A stretch of 64,000 bases of DNA from Streptomyces lavendulae subsp. lavendulae (GCF_002803845.1 NZ_CP024985.1:5777501-5841500), one strand, 5' to 3'. Positions 1 through 8,343 are shown, counted from the stretch's first letter. Made by a program: numbers and translations. The notes: generated from the letters alone by a model not told the origin.

Positions 1-318
1 ACCGTCGCCGTCAGCGGAGGCTCCGGCGACAGCCTCTTCGAGCAGGTCCGCGCCGCCGGCGTGGACGCCTTCCTCACCGCCGACCTGCGCCACCACCCGG
101 CGTCCGAGGCCCGCGAGCGCAGCCCGCTCGCCCTCGTCGACGCCGCCCACTGGGCCACCGAGTGGCCCTGGTGCGAGCAGGCCGCCGCGCAGCTCGACGC
201 GATCTCCGAGCGCCGGGGCTGGGGTCTGCGGACCCACGTCTCGCGCACGGTCACCGACCCGTGGACGGCGCACGCGCCGTCCGTCACCTCCCCCTCTACC
301 TCTGGAGCCCCCAACTGA
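1..318 (+). CDS. Nif3-like dinuclear metal centre protein, C-terminal part
   Basis: The reading frame is open from the first base, so the gene begins upstream of the window; about 105 codons are present. The segment GSGDSLFEQVRAAGVDAFLT followed by a DLRHH and a DAAHWATE motif matches the C-terminal half of Nif3/YbgI (GTP cyclohydrolase I type 2) proteins, in which the His and Glu of the last motif help hold a dinuclear metal centre. The biochemical role of the family is poorly defined, so none is assigned. The stop codon overlaps the CTG start proposed for the next gene, which indicates translational coupling with the zinc-ribbon protein and the RNase H fusion that follow. Confidence 0.85.
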   Translation, partial: TVAVSGGSGDSLFEQVRAAGVDAFLTADLRHHPASEARERSPLALVDAAHWATEWPWCEQAAAQLDAISERRGWGLRTHVSRTVTDPWTAHAPSVTSPSTSGAPN

Positions 319-1058
319 ACGCCGAGCCCGCCGACCAGATCCGACTTCTCGACGTCCAGGCCCTGGACGTCCGGCTGTCTCAGCTCGCGCACAAGCGCAA
401 GTCGCTCCCGGAGCACACCGAGGTCGACTCCCTGACCAAGGACCTCAGCCAGCAGCGCGACCTCCTCGTCGCCGCGCAGACCCAGGCCAGTGACGCCGCC
501 CGCGAGCAGACCAAGGCGGAGCAGGACGTCGACCAGGTCCGTCAGCGCGCGGTCCGCGACCAGCAGCGGCTCGACTCCGGCGTCGGCATCTCGGCCCGGG
601 ACCTGGCGAACCTCCAGAGCGAGGTCGTCTCCCTCGCCAAGCGCCAGGGCGACCTGGAGGACGTGGTCCTGGAGGTCATGGAGCGTCTGGAGGCCGCGCA
701 GGAGCGCGTCACCGGGCTGAAGGAGCGGGTCTCCGCCCTGGAGGCCAAGCTCGTCGACGCCACCGCGCGCCGTGACGCCGCCACCGGCGAGATCGACACC
801 GAGGTCGCGAAGATCGACAAGGACCGCGAGGTCATCGTCGGCTCCATGCCGGCCGACCTGATGGCCCTGTACGAGAAGATCCGCGTCAAGCAGGGCGGCG
901 TCGGCGCGGCCCGCCTGTACCAGCGCCGCTGCGAGGGCTGCCGCCTGGAGCTGGACATGGCCGAGGTCAACGAGATCAAGGCCGCGGCCCGCAACCAGGT
1001 CGTCCGGCACGAGAACTGCGGCCGCATCCTGGTCCGTGCGGCGGACTCGGGCATCTGA
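315..1058 (+). CDS. C4-type zinc-ribbon coiled-coil protein
   Basis: A 247-residue protein. Residues 1 to about 170 are rich in Glu, Lys, Arg, Gln and Ala with heptad-like spacing, as expected for a long antiparallel coiled coil; the C-terminal part carries a zinc ribbon with a CEGC pair and a later ENCGRIL motif. This is the layout of the actinobacterial C4-type zinc-ribbon family that is nearly always found beside Nif3-like genes. A nucleic-acid or ribosome-associated role is often suggested but is not shown by the sequence. The start is taken as CTG at 315, overlapping the stop of the gene before; a longer form opening at ATG 162 would run through the Nif3 frame and is unlikely. The stop overlaps the ATG of the next gene. 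Confidence 0.85.
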   Translation: MNAEPADQIRLLDVQALDVRLSQLAHKRKSLPEHTEVDSLTKDLSQQRDLLVAAQTQASDAAREQTKAEQDVDQVRQRAVRDQQRLDSGVGISARDLANLQSEVVSLAKRQGDLEDVVLEVMERLEAAQERVTGLKERVSALEAKLVDATARRDAATGEIDTEVAKIDKDREVIVGSMPADLMALYEKIRVKQGGVGAARLYQRRCEGCRLELDMAEVNEIKAAARNQVVRHENCGRILVRAADSGI

Positions 1059-2503
1059 TGCCGCGTTTCGTCGTGGAGGCGGACGGCGGTTCCCGGGGCA
1101 ACCCGGGCCCCGCCGGCTACGGCGCGGTCGTCCTCGACCCGGCGACGGGGGAGACCCTGGCCGAACGCGCCGAGTTCATCGGCGTCGCGACGAACAACGT
1201 CGCCGAGTACAAGGGCCTGATCGCGGGCCTGACGGCGGCCCGTGAGCTGGCACCGGACGCGACGGTCCTGGTCCGGATGGACTCCAAGCTCGTCGTCGAG
1301 CAGATGTCGGGCCGCTGGAAGATCAAGCACCCCGACATGAAGCCGCTCGCGGCCCAGGCCGCGAAGATCCTCCCGCGCGCGCAGGTCACCTACGAGTGGA
1401 TCCCGCGCGAGCGCAACAAGCACGCCGACCGGCTCGCCAACGAGGCGATGGACGCGGGCAAGCGCGGCGAGCAGTGGGAGCCGTCCCGCTCCACGGCCTT
1501 CGCCGCCGCCCCGCCCGCGGGTCCGCCCGGTGACGCGGCGAAGGGCGCGGCGGCCGTCCGCGCCGCGATGGCCTCCGGCGGCGGTACGGGAACCCGCGCG
1601 GCCGCAGCCGCGGGGACCGGCGCCGACACCCTGTTCGGCGCCACCGACGCCACCGACGCCCCCTCCGGGGACGCGCAGGCCCGCGCGGCGGAGGCCGCGG
1701 CCGTCCGCGCCGCCTCCGCGGTGGCGCGCGACACCGACACGCTCTTCGGCGCCGCCGAAGCCCCCGCCGAAGCCCCCGCGGGAGCCGACGGCGCCGGCCC
1801 GCGCCCCGCGGCCGGTTCCGACGGCGGCCACGCCACCCGGACCGCCGCGGGCACCGGCACCGGATGGGGGCCCGACCTGGGCGCGCCCGCCACCTTCGTG
1901 CTGCTGCGGCACGGCGAGACCGCCCTCACCCCGCAGAAGCGCTTCTCCGGCAGCGGCGGCACCGACCCGGAGCTGTCCCCGGCCGGCCGCCGCCAGGCCG
2001 CCGCCGTCGCCGAGGCGCTGGCCGCGCGGGGCACCGTACAGGCCGTCGTCAGCTCCCCGCTGCGCCGCTGCCGGGAGACCGCCCAGGCCGTCGCCGACCG
2101 CCTCGGGCTGCCGGTCGCGGTCGAGGAGGGCCTGCGCGAGACGGACTTCGGCGCCTGGGAGGGCCTGACCTTCGCCGAGGTGCGCGAGCGCTTCCCCGAC
2201 GACCTCCAGGCCTGGCTGGACTCCCCGAAGGCGGCCCCGACGGGCGGCGGCGAGAGCTTCACGGCCGTCACCCGCCGGGTCTCGGCGGCCCGCGACCGGC
2301 TGCTGTCCGCCCACGCGGGCCGCACCGTGCTGCTGGTGACCCACGTGACCCCGGTCAAGACCCTGGTCCGGCTCGCGCTGGGCGCGCCGCCGGAGTCCCT
2401 GTTCAAGATGGAGCTGTCCGCGGCCTCCTTGTCGGCGGTGGCCTACTACGCCGACGGCAACGCCTCGGTCCGCCTCCTGAACGACACCTCGCACCTGCGG
2501 TAG
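1058..2503 (+). CDS. bifunctional RNase HI / histidine phosphatase fusion
   Basis: A 481-residue two-domain enzyme. Residues 1-140 form an RNase HI domain: EADGGSRGNPGPAGYG holds the first catalytic Asp, NNVAEYKG the Glu, RMDSKLVVEQ the second Asp and RNKHADRLANEA the last Asp, so it should cleave the RNA strand of RNA/DNA hybrids. Residues from about 279 on form a histidine phosphatase domain with LLRHGET (phospho-acceptor His) and a late THVTPVK motif; in related actinobacterial fusions this half has CobC-like or acid phosphatase activity. The domains are joined by a linker of about 140 residues rich in Ala, Gly and Pro that carries the motif DTLFGA twice. The ATG overlaps the previous stop, so the gene is probably co-transcribed with the zinc-ribbon gene. 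Confidence 0.93.
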   Translation: MPRFVVEADGGSRGNPGPAGYGAVVLDPATGETLAERAEFIGVATNNVAEYKGLIAGLTAARELAPDATVLVRMDSKLVVEQMSGRWKIKHPDMKPLAAQAAKILPRAQVTYEWIPRERNKHADRLANEAMDAGKRGEQWEPSRSTAFAAAPPAGPPGDAAKGAAAVRAAMASGGGTGTRAAAAAGTGADTLFGATDATDAPSGDAQARAAEAAAVRAASAVARDTDTLFGAAEAPAEAPAGADGAGPRPAAGSDGGHATRTAAGTGTGWGPDLGAPATFVLLRHGETALTPQKRFSGSGGTDPELSPAGRRQAAAVAEALAARGTVQAVVSSPLRRCRETAQAVADRLGLPVAVEEGLRETDFGAWEGLTFAEVRERFPDDLQAWLDSPKAAPTGGGESFTAVTRRVSAARDRLLSAHAGRTVLLVTHVTPVKTLVRLALGAPPESLFKMELSAASLSAVAYYADGNASVRLLNDTSHLR

Positions 2504-2524
2504 CGGCCGGCCGCGCCGCGCCGG

Positions 2525-2894
2525 TCAGGTCCCGCAGGAGCCGGAGGACCCCCACCGCAGGAACTCGTTGCCGCCGGTGGGGTCCTCGACGAGGACCGCG
2601 TAGTCGGCGTAGGGCCAGTTCGCCGTTTCCGCCGCCGCGGCGGACAGGGCAGGGCCCCTGGACGCGCGAGGACAGGGCGACCTCGCGGCGGAACCGGGCC
2701 AGGAACTCCGGGTCCTGGGCCTGCGCCCGATGCACGGCCTTGACCGCGACCCGTACGCCCCGGGGGTCGAGACCGGCGTGGACGGTGCCCATGCCGCCCG
2801 TGCCGAGACGGCCGATGATCCGGTAGGGGCCGATCGTCGCCGGATCACCGGGATGGGCGGGGGCGACCCGCCCGCCGGGGCCATGGGTGCTCAC
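2525..2894 (-). pseudogene. remnant of a Ser/Thr protein kinase gene (internal deletion and frameshift)
   Basis: Read leftward from a GTG at 2894, the first 75 or so codons encode a Hanks-type kinase N-lobe: GPYRIIGRLGTGGMGTVHAG is the glycine loop, VAVKAVH holds the ATP-binding Lys, and FRREVALSS follows. At about 2640-2680 the kinase similarity stops. A different frame then gives a 45-residue tail ending in NEFLRWGSSGSCGT, which looks like a natural protein C-terminus. Everything between (catalytic loop, DFG, any membrane and sensor parts) is missing. The 9-bp sequence GGACAGGGC occurs at 2642-2650 and again at 2670-2678 near the junction. That the tail comes from the same kinase is inferred, not seen. 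Confidence 0.7.
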
Positions 2895-2910
2895 CTGATT
2901 TCTCCCAGGA

Positions 2911-4120
2911 GACTCCGCCCTTCAGGGCGGGGAGGAATGGGTCCTTGGCTCGGAGTCGCGTAGCGGCGAAGTTCCCTGCGCGTCTGTTCTGAACTGTGCT
3001 CTCTTACGTTGTCAGTGGGGGCTGTTAGGTTCGGATCGTGATGATCGCAGCGGCAGCCGACGGCGCCGTGCATGCCCGGTACACGTACCGTCTGCGCGTG
3101 TCGTCCACCGCCCTGGCACGTCTGGAAGGCGAGTGGGCGCGGTGCCGGTGGGTGTGGAACGAGTGCGTGGCGATGTCCCGCAAGGTCCACGGCCTGAACA
3201 AGAACGCCAGACAGAAGACGACGTGTGGTCCGGCGCAGTTGGACAGGATGCTGACCGGGGCCCGGCGGGGCATGGCGTGGCTGCGTGAGGGCAGCTCGGT
3301 GCCGCAGCAGCAGGTCATCCGGGACTTCGCGAAGTCGCGTTCGAAGGCGCTGGGGGACATCAAGGCGAAGCTGCCGATGCGGCAGCGGGCCGGGATGCCC
3401 CGCGTCAAACGGAAGCGGGAGGCGGCGCCGTCGCTGAACTACACCCGGCGCGGCTTCCGCCTGCGGGACGGCCGCCTGCACCTGGCCGGCGGGATCGTGC
3501 TGAGTGTGGTGTGGTCTCGGGACCTCCCCACAGGCCCGTCGAGCGTGCGCGTGTACCGGGACGGCCTCGGCCACTGGTACGCCTCGTTCGTCGTCGCCAC
3601 CGAGCACCAGCCGCTTCCCCCGGCCGGGGCCGTGATCGGTATTGACTGGGGTGTGAAGGAGACCGCGACCACCACGTCCGGAGCCCACGACCTGCCGCAT
3701 GCCGAACACGGGAAGACAGCCGCGCAGCGCCTGGCCCGCTATCAGCGGATGATGGCCCGGCGGAAGACCCCGAAGAACCGTCCCGACACCGCCGGCTACC
3801 GCAAGGCCCGCCGGGCTGCGGCGAAGACGCACAAGAAGATCGCCCGGCAGCGGCAGGACACCGGCCGCAAGTGGGCCAAAGCCGTCGTCCGGGACTTCGA
3901 CCACCTCGCCGTGGAGGACTTCCGGCCGCGCTTCCTCGCGAAGACGACCATGGCCCGCAAGGCGGCCGACGCCGCGATCGGCGCCACCAAGACGGCCCTG
4001 ATCGAGATGGCCCACAAGCACGGCCGGACCGTGCACCTGGTCCACCCCGCGCACACCACCATGGACTGCGCACAGTGCGGAGCGAGAGCCAAGCACGCAC
4101 TCCCCCTCTCCGAGAGAACG
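2911..4120 (+). mobile_element. degenerate IS200/IS605-type (TnpB-only) element
   Basis: The block contains a hairpin near its left side and a TnpB gene cut off at its 3' end. It lies between the kinase remnant, whose start codon is about 20 bp from the hairpin, and the DUF4352-like gene. No TnpA transposase is present and no hairpin end is visible after TnpB. The boundaries are approximate: the left one is set at the hairpin, the right one at the point near 4120 where TnpB similarity ends. Confidence 0.55.
2913..2932 (+). repeat. IS605-type end hairpin
   Basis: An 8-bp stem (CTCCGCCC pairing with GGGCGGGG, one G-T pair) closes a TTCA loop and is followed by AGGAATGG. Hairpins of this kind are typical of IS200/IS605 element ends, more often downstream of tnpB. 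Here it lies about 105 bp before the tnpB start, so it is either this element's left end or the right end of a second, deleted element. Confidence 0.55.
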
Positions 4121-4180
4121 CGGCATGCCCGCTCACGGCTTCGAGTCCGCCGTCGGTCACCGAACAGGAAGTCACCATGA
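3038..4180 (+). pseudogene. tnpB: TnpB (OrfB) RNA-guided nuclease, 3'-truncated
   Basis: The frame encodes 380 residues of a TnpB protein: an N-terminal helix-turn-helix-like part, the wedge/REC-like region, then RuvC. VIGIDWGVKETATT carries the first RuvC Asp and HLAVEDF the catalytic Glu. The zinc-finger region starts with MDCAQCGARAKH, but after ALPLSERT (about codon 362) the sequence changes into an unrelated Arg-rich tail. The second Cys pair and the third RuvC Asp are absent, so nuclease activity is very unlikely. The stop at 4180 overlaps the ATG of the next gene. The 3' end of tnpB, which normally supplies the omega/reRNA scaffold and right end, is lost too. The start could also be the GTG three bases upstream. 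Confidence 0.8.
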
Positions 4181-4803
4181 GCAACCCCTACCCCGGCCAG
4201 ACGCCGCCCCCGCCCTACGGCTACCCGGTCCCGCCGCAGCCCCCGAAGAAGAACAACGTCGGCAAGATCATCGGGATCGGCTGCGGCGGACTGATCGGGC
4301 TGTCGCTGCTCCTCGCGGCCTGCGGGGCGATCATCGGAGGCAACGACGCGTTCAAGAAGGGTGCCAAGGACGGCGCGAAGTCGGTCTCGATGCCCGCTGT
4401 CTCGGCGCCCGCCGCGGCCCCGCCGGGATCCGCCCCCGCGGCGTCCGGGACGCCCGCGTCGAAGCCCGTGGCGAAGCAGGACGTGGAGCTGACCGCGACC
4501 CCGGCCGAGTTCAACGCCAGCGTGCTCGCCCAGGGCGACGACTACACCTCGGTGCAGGTGACCGTCGTCAACAACGGCGACAAGGAGGTCAGCGTCAACA
4601 TCCTCTACTTCGAGGTCACGGCCGCGGACGGCACGCGCAAGACGGCCGAACTCGGGGCCGCCGGAGACCAGATCGACACGGTCACGCTCGCCAAGGGCGA
4701 GAAGGTCACCGGGGCCGTCACCGTCAAGGGGAAGATCACCGCGAAGACGGTCTACTTCAAGAACGGGCTGCTCGGGAAGAGCTACAGCACCTCGGTGAAG
4801 TAG
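4177..4803 (+). CDS. DUF4352-like single-pass membrane protein
   Basis: A 208-residue protein. Residues 1-25 are Pro/Tyr-rich (NPYPGQTPPPPYGYPVPP), followed by KK and one hydrophobic segment at about 30-52 that ends LLLAACGAIIGG. After a Pro/Ala/Ser linker comes a domain of about 110 residues beginning DVELTATPAEFNASVL, with strands such as YTSVQVTVVNNGDKEVSVN, as in the immunoglobulin-like DUF4352 family. LAAC resembles a lipobox but sits too deep behind a charged, Pro-rich N-terminus for a usual lipoprotein signal. The likely topology is N-in with the domain outside. The ATG is preceded by AGGAAG. Its upstream region has been replaced by the TnpB remnant, so its native promoter may be lost. 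Function unknown. Confidence 0.8.
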   Translation: MSNPYPGQTPPPPYGYPVPPQPPKKNNVGKIIGIGCGGLIGLSLLLAACGAIIGGNDAFKKGAKDGAKSVSMPAVSAPAAAPPGSAPAASGTPASKPVAKQDVELTATPAEFNASVLAQGDDYTSVQVTVVNNGDKEVSVNILYFEVTAADGTRKTAELGAAGDQIDTVTLAKGEKVTGAVTVKGKITAKTVYFKNGLLGKSYSTSVK

Positions 4804-4810
4804 CCGCGGC

Positions 4811-4833
4811 CCTGCCCCGGAAGCCGGGGAGGG
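4811..4833. terminator. bidirectional hairpin between the DUF4352 gene and rnpB
   Basis: CCCCGG (4815-4820) and CCGGGG (4824-4829) pair around AAG, and the stem extends with a mismatch. It lies just after the stop at 4803 and just after the 3' end of the RNase P RNA on the other strand, so it could serve both. Confidence 0.5.
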
Positions 4834-4838
4834 GTACG

Positions 4839-5248
4839 GCAGACGAGCCGGCCTGTACGCCGGGTTCTGTCGCCCGGAGACCTCGCGGTCGCCGGGGAGA
4901 CGGCCATCCATCTAGGACCGGCGTTGCCGCCGGTCTCGTGCGGTCTACCCGCGAACATCGGGCGGGCAGCCCTCAAGCGTTCGCGCAGACCCGTCCGGGG
5001 ACGGATCCTCTTGACCTTGCTCCAGGTGGGGTTTACCTAGCCGCCTGAGTCACCTCAGGCGCTGGTGGTCTCTTACACCACCGTTTCACCCTTACCGGGG
5101 ACCGAAGTCCCCGGCGGTCTGTTTTCTGTGGCACTGTCCCGCGGGTCACCCCGGGTGGGCGTTACCCACCACCCTGCCCTGTGGAGCCCGGACGTTCCTC
5201 GGCGGGATCCGGGGACCCCGACGCGGCCGCCCGGCCGACTCGTCTGTC
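4839..5248 (-). ncRNA. rnpB: RNase P RNA, bacterial class A
   Basis: The catalytic RNA of RNase P, which trims tRNA 5' leaders. On the plus strand the complement shows the family hallmarks: GCCGGGTTCTGT near 4857, CTTGACCTTGCTCCAGGTGG followed by GGTTTACCTAGCC near 5012-5042, a TTTCACCCTTACC block near 5084, and a CTGTGGCACTGTCCC block near 5125. The first bases of the RNA (5233-5246) pair with the last (4840-4853) to form helix P1, which sets the ends to within a few bases. The length, about 410 nt, is usual for actinobacteria. Confidence 0.95.
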
Positions 5249-5282
5249 GTGGCCACCATGTTACCGGCTGTGCCGTCACCGC

Positions 5283-5321
5283 TTGACCTTGACGCAACGG
5301 CAGGGTTTCTACTGGACCCCA
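5283..5321 (+). promoter_or_regulatory. MerR-type promoter and operator, probably leaderless
   Basis: TTGACC (5283-5288) and TCTACT (5308-5313) are separated by 19 bp, the long spacer typical of MerR-activated promoters. An imperfect inverted repeat lies in the spacer: ACCTTGACG (5286-5294) against CGGCAGGGT (5298-5306), 7 of 9 positions pairing. Transcription would start at or next to the ATG at 5321, and no ribosome binding site is visible. Confidence 0.45.
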
Positions 5322-6055
5322 TGCGGATCGGAGAGATCGCCGCGCTCGTCGGGCTCACCACCCGGGCGATCCGGCACTACCACCATGTCGGGCTGCTCCC
5401 GGAACCGGAGCGGCGCCCCAACGGATACCGGACCTACACCGTGCGCGACGCCGTCCTGCTCGCACGGGTGCGCCGGCTCACCGAGCTCGGCCTCGGCCTC
5501 GACGAGGTGCGCGACGTGCTCGCCGACGACGCGGGGCGCGAGCTGGCCGAGGTGCTCGCCGAACTCGACGCCGACCTCGCCCGCCAGCAGGCCGAACTCG
5601 GCGCCCGCCGCCGCAGGCTCGCGGAGCTGCTCGCGGCCGGGCCCGCAGAGGGGGAGCCCGTCTCGCCCGGCCTCGCCGCACTGCTCGCACGGGCCCCGGT
5701 CACCACCTCCCCGTCCGCCGCCAAGGACCGCGAGCACCTCACCCTGCTCGACGCCACCGGAGCGGCCGGCGAGCAGATGTACGCCGCGCTCGCCCCGCTG
5801 GTCACCGACCCGGGCGTCCTCGCCCTCTACGAGCGGCTCGACGAGCTGGCCGGGGCCCCCGTCGACGACCCCCGCATCGGCCCCCTCGCCGACGCGCTCG
5901 TCGCGGCCGTCCCCGCCGGGCTGCTGGACGCGGTCCCGGCCGACGGGCCGGTCGCGCCCGGCTTCCAGGAGGCCCTGCTCGCCGAGTACGCGCCCGCCCA
6001 GGCGGAGGTCGTCCGCCGCGTGATGGCGGCGTTCGTGGAAGGGGGCCGCACGTGA
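5321..6055 (+). CDS. MerR family transcriptional regulator
   Basis: A 244-residue regulator. Residues 1-70 form the MerR winged helix-turn-helix (MRIGEIAALVGLTTRAIRHY, then GLLPEPERRPNGYRTYT), followed by the dimerisation helix up to about 110. The C-terminal 130 residues are helical, rich in Ala, Leu and Asp, with no Cys cluster, so a metal sensor of the CueR or ZntR type is unlikely; the ligand is unknown. The start MRIGEI matches the usual family start and the leaderless promoter proposed upstream. The stop overlaps the GTG of the next gene (GTGA), a small membrane protein that the regulator may control together with itself. Confidence 0.88.
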   Translation: MRIGEIAALVGLTTRAIRHYHHVGLLPEPERRPNGYRTYTVRDAVLLARVRRLTELGLGLDEVRDVLADDAGRELAEVLAELDADLARQQAELGARRRRLAELLAAGPAEGEPVSPGLAALLARAPVTTSPSAAKDREHLTLLDATGAAGEQMYAALAPLVTDPGVLALYERLDELAGAPVDDPRIGPLADALVAAVPAGLLDAVPADGPVAPGFQEALLAEYAPAQAEVVRRVMAAFVEGGRT

Positions 6056-6887
6056 GCGCCCTGCGCGCGGCCCGGATCGCGGCCGCCGCCGTGATCCCGG
6101 GCGAGCTGCTCCTCGCCGTCTGCCCGGCCGCCGGGGTGCGGCTCCCCGGCGGGCTCCCGCCCGCCGCCGAGCTGCTGGTGTGCGCCGTACTGCTGCTCCA
6201 GGCGTGGGTGCTGCGGTCGCTGTACGCGGCCGCCCGCGCGCGGGGCCTGACCCCCCGCGAGGCCCGCCGGGACGCGGTCCGCGCCGCGGTCCCCGAGTCC
6301 GTGCGCCGCCTGCTGCTGCACGAGCTGCGGGCCATCGCCTCCCTCGGCCGCTGGACGGTGCGCCGCACCCACGGGGTGCGCCCCGGGGACCTCGCCGCCG
6401 CGTACACCGGACCGCAGACGGCGATGATGTACGGACTGCTCTTCGTGTCGGTGATCGAGACCGTGGGGCTGGCCGTGCTGATCCCCTGGCCCGCCGTCCA
6501 CCGGGTGCTGCTCGTCCTCGACGTGTACGGGGTGCTGCTGGTGCTCGCCCTGCACGCCGCCTGCGTGACCCGGCCGCACGGGTGCGGCCCGACGGGTCCC
6601 TGCGGATCCGCTACGGAGCCCTGTTCGACCTGGCCGTCCCGCCGGACGCGGTGGCCTCGGTACGGGTGGAGCGGCGCTACCCCGAGGGCCGGCTCGTCAC
6701 CCTCTCCGAGGACGGGGTGCTCGACCTGATCGTGGGCAGCCAGACCACGGTGACCCTGGAGCTGAACCGGCCGCTGGAGTTCCGCAGGCCGCTCGGTGCC
6801 CGCGCGTCGGCCCGTACGATCCGCTTCCACGCGGACGACCCGCGGGCCCTGGTCGGCGCGCTGCGGCGGCTGCCCGCACCCCCGTGA
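6052..6887 (+). pseudogene. integral membrane protein gene with a frameshift near 6580
   Basis: The frame from GTG 6052 encodes an Ala/Leu-rich membrane protein with hydrophobic segments at about residues 5-20, 40-60, 120-145 and 150-172, and loses sense after ACVTRPH. From about 6582 a second frame continues as VRPDGSLRIRYGALFDLAVP and on to a sensible C-terminus ending at 6887. One base missing at 6577-6582, or two extra, explains the break. Joined, the product would be about 278 residues with a soluble C-terminal domain. It could be a sequencing error, since both parts keep clear coding character. The GTG overlaps the stop of the MerR gene. Function unknown. Confidence 0.65.
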
Positions 6888-6894
6888 AGGGCGC

Positions 6895-8343
6895 TCACCG
6901 CGCCGGGGTGAAGAGGATCTTGGCGGTGCCCGGGTCGGCCCGGGTGAGGCGGACGCGGATGCGGTCGCCGAGGGGCAGCTGTGCCGTCGGGGACTCGACG
7001 CGGCCCACCACCGCCGGGTCCTCCAGGTGGACGGTGCCCACCCGCGGCTCCTGCTCCTTGACGTCGATCACCGTCGCCTCGAAGGTCTCCCCGACCCGGT
7101 CCTTGAGCAGGGCCGCCTCCACCAGGTCCACGGACTCCCGCTCCACGGAGTTCGCCAGCCGGCCGCCCTCCGCCATCTCGTGCGGCAGCGCCTCCAGCGC
7201 CTCGACGGCCCACCCCGCCGGGTCGGTCCCGGCCGACGCGGCCAGGCACAGCTCGCCGGTGTACCGGTCGACCAGGCGGCGCAGCGGGGCGGTGCAGTGC
7301 GCGTACGGGGCCGCGACCGCGGAGTGCAGGGCCGGGTCCGGGGTCCGCCCGCCGGTGAACACCGTGTACCCGGCGCCGCGCAGCAGGGCCGTGCACTCCT
7401 GGAGGAAGGCGGCGTGCGCGGGCAGGTGCGGGTCGAGGGAGCGGACGAGCGCCGCGTACGGGACGTGGTGCGGCCAGTCGATCCGCAGGGCCTTCGCCGC
7501 CCGCCGCAGCCGGCCGACCGCGCCGTCGGGGGCGGCGGGGAGGGTGCGCAGGATGCCGGTGCCGGTGGCGAGCATCAGGTCGGCCGCGGCCATGCCGGTC
7601 ATCAGGGAGATCTGCGCGTTCCAGCCGTCGGCGGGCAGCGGGGCGCGGTAGGACAGGGCGTACGAGCCGTCGGGCCGTTCGGTGACCTCCTGCTCGGGGA
7701 CGTTCAGGGAGATCCCGCCGCGCTCCGTCTCCAGGGCCTCCCGCAGCGTTCCGACGACCTTCAGCAGGGCCAGGGCGGGTTCCGCGGTGCCGGAGTCGAC
7801 GGCCTTCTGGACGCCCTCGTAGTCGAGCCGGGCCCGGCTGCGGACCAGGGCCCGGCGCACCCCGGTGGTCTCGACGCGGCCGTCGGCGTCCAGGTCGAGG
7901 CGCCACAGCAGGGCCGGGCGGGTCCGGCCGGGCAGCAGACTGGCCGCGTCCTCCGAGAGGACGGCCGGGTGCAGCGGGATCCGCTCGTCGGGGAAGTAGA
8001 GGGTGGTGACCCGGCGGTGGGCCTCGGCGTCGAGGGCGCCGCCCGGGGTGACGAAGGCGGCCACGTCCGCGATGGCGTAGTGCACGCGGTAGCCGCCGGC
8101 CGGCCGCAGGGCCAGGTGCATGGCCTGGTCGAGGTCGACCGAGCCCGGGGGGTCGATGGTGAACAGCGGCAGGTCGGTGGCGTCCTCGGACGGCAGCCGC
8201 GGGGCGGCGGCGGCCCGTTCGGCCTCGGCGAGCACCCCGTCCGGGAAGGCGGCGGGCACGCCCAGCCGCGTGCGCAGGTCGCGCAGCGCGGCCCGCAGGG
8301 CAGCACCCTCTGCGCCGGTCATGTGCAGGTGACGGCGTGGCAT
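6895..8343 (-). CDS. RNB-domain 3'-5' exoribonuclease (RNase II/R family)
   Basis: A 482-residue protein. The RNB catalytic core begins at about residue 60 with IDPPGSVDLDQAMHL, which holds the clustered Asp residues binding the two catalytic metals; HYAIADVAAFV, LYFPDERIPLHP and LSEDAASLLPGRTRPAL are further conserved blocks. Near the C-terminus come YAHCTAPLRRLVDRYTGELC, the usual end of the RNB domain, and a short S1-like region (VGETFEATVIDV). It lacks the N-terminal cold-shock domains and long tail of RNase R, so it is the compact actinobacterial type, probably for RNA turnover. It ends eight bases after the convergent membrane gene. Confidence 0.9.
   Translation of the reverse strand: MPRRHLHMTGAEGAALRAALRDLRTRLGVPAAFPDGVLAEAERAAAAPRLPSEDATDLPLFTIDPPGSVDLDQAMHLALRPAGGYRVHYAIADVAAFVTPGGALDAEAHRRVTTLYFPDERIPLHPAVLSEDAASLLPGRTRPALLWRLDLDADGRVETTGVRRALVRSRARLDYEGVQKAVDSGTAEPALALLKVVGTLREALETERGGISLNVPEQEVTERPDGSYALSYRAPLPADGWNAQISLMTGMAAADLMLATGTGILRTLPAAPDGAVGRLRRAAKALRIDWPHHVPYAALVRSLDPHLPAHAAFLQECTALLRGAGYTVFTGGRTPDPALHSAVAAPYAHCTAPLRRLVDRYTGELCLAASAGTDPAGWAVEALEALPHEMAEGGRLANSVERESVDLVEAALLKDRVGETFEATVIDVKEQEPRVGTVHLEDPAVVGRVESPTAQLPLGDRIRVRLTRADPGTAKILFTPAR

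Noticed and set aside
542..2494. A 650-codon open frame opposite the RNase H fusion
   Set aside because: It covers two well-supported plus-strand genes and shows only Gly/Arg/Ala-rich sequence.
3871..4176. Upstream extension of the DUF4352-like protein
   Set aside because: The frame is open upstream but lies within the TnpB coding region; the ATG at 4177 has a ribosome binding site and begins the typical Pro-rich N-terminus.
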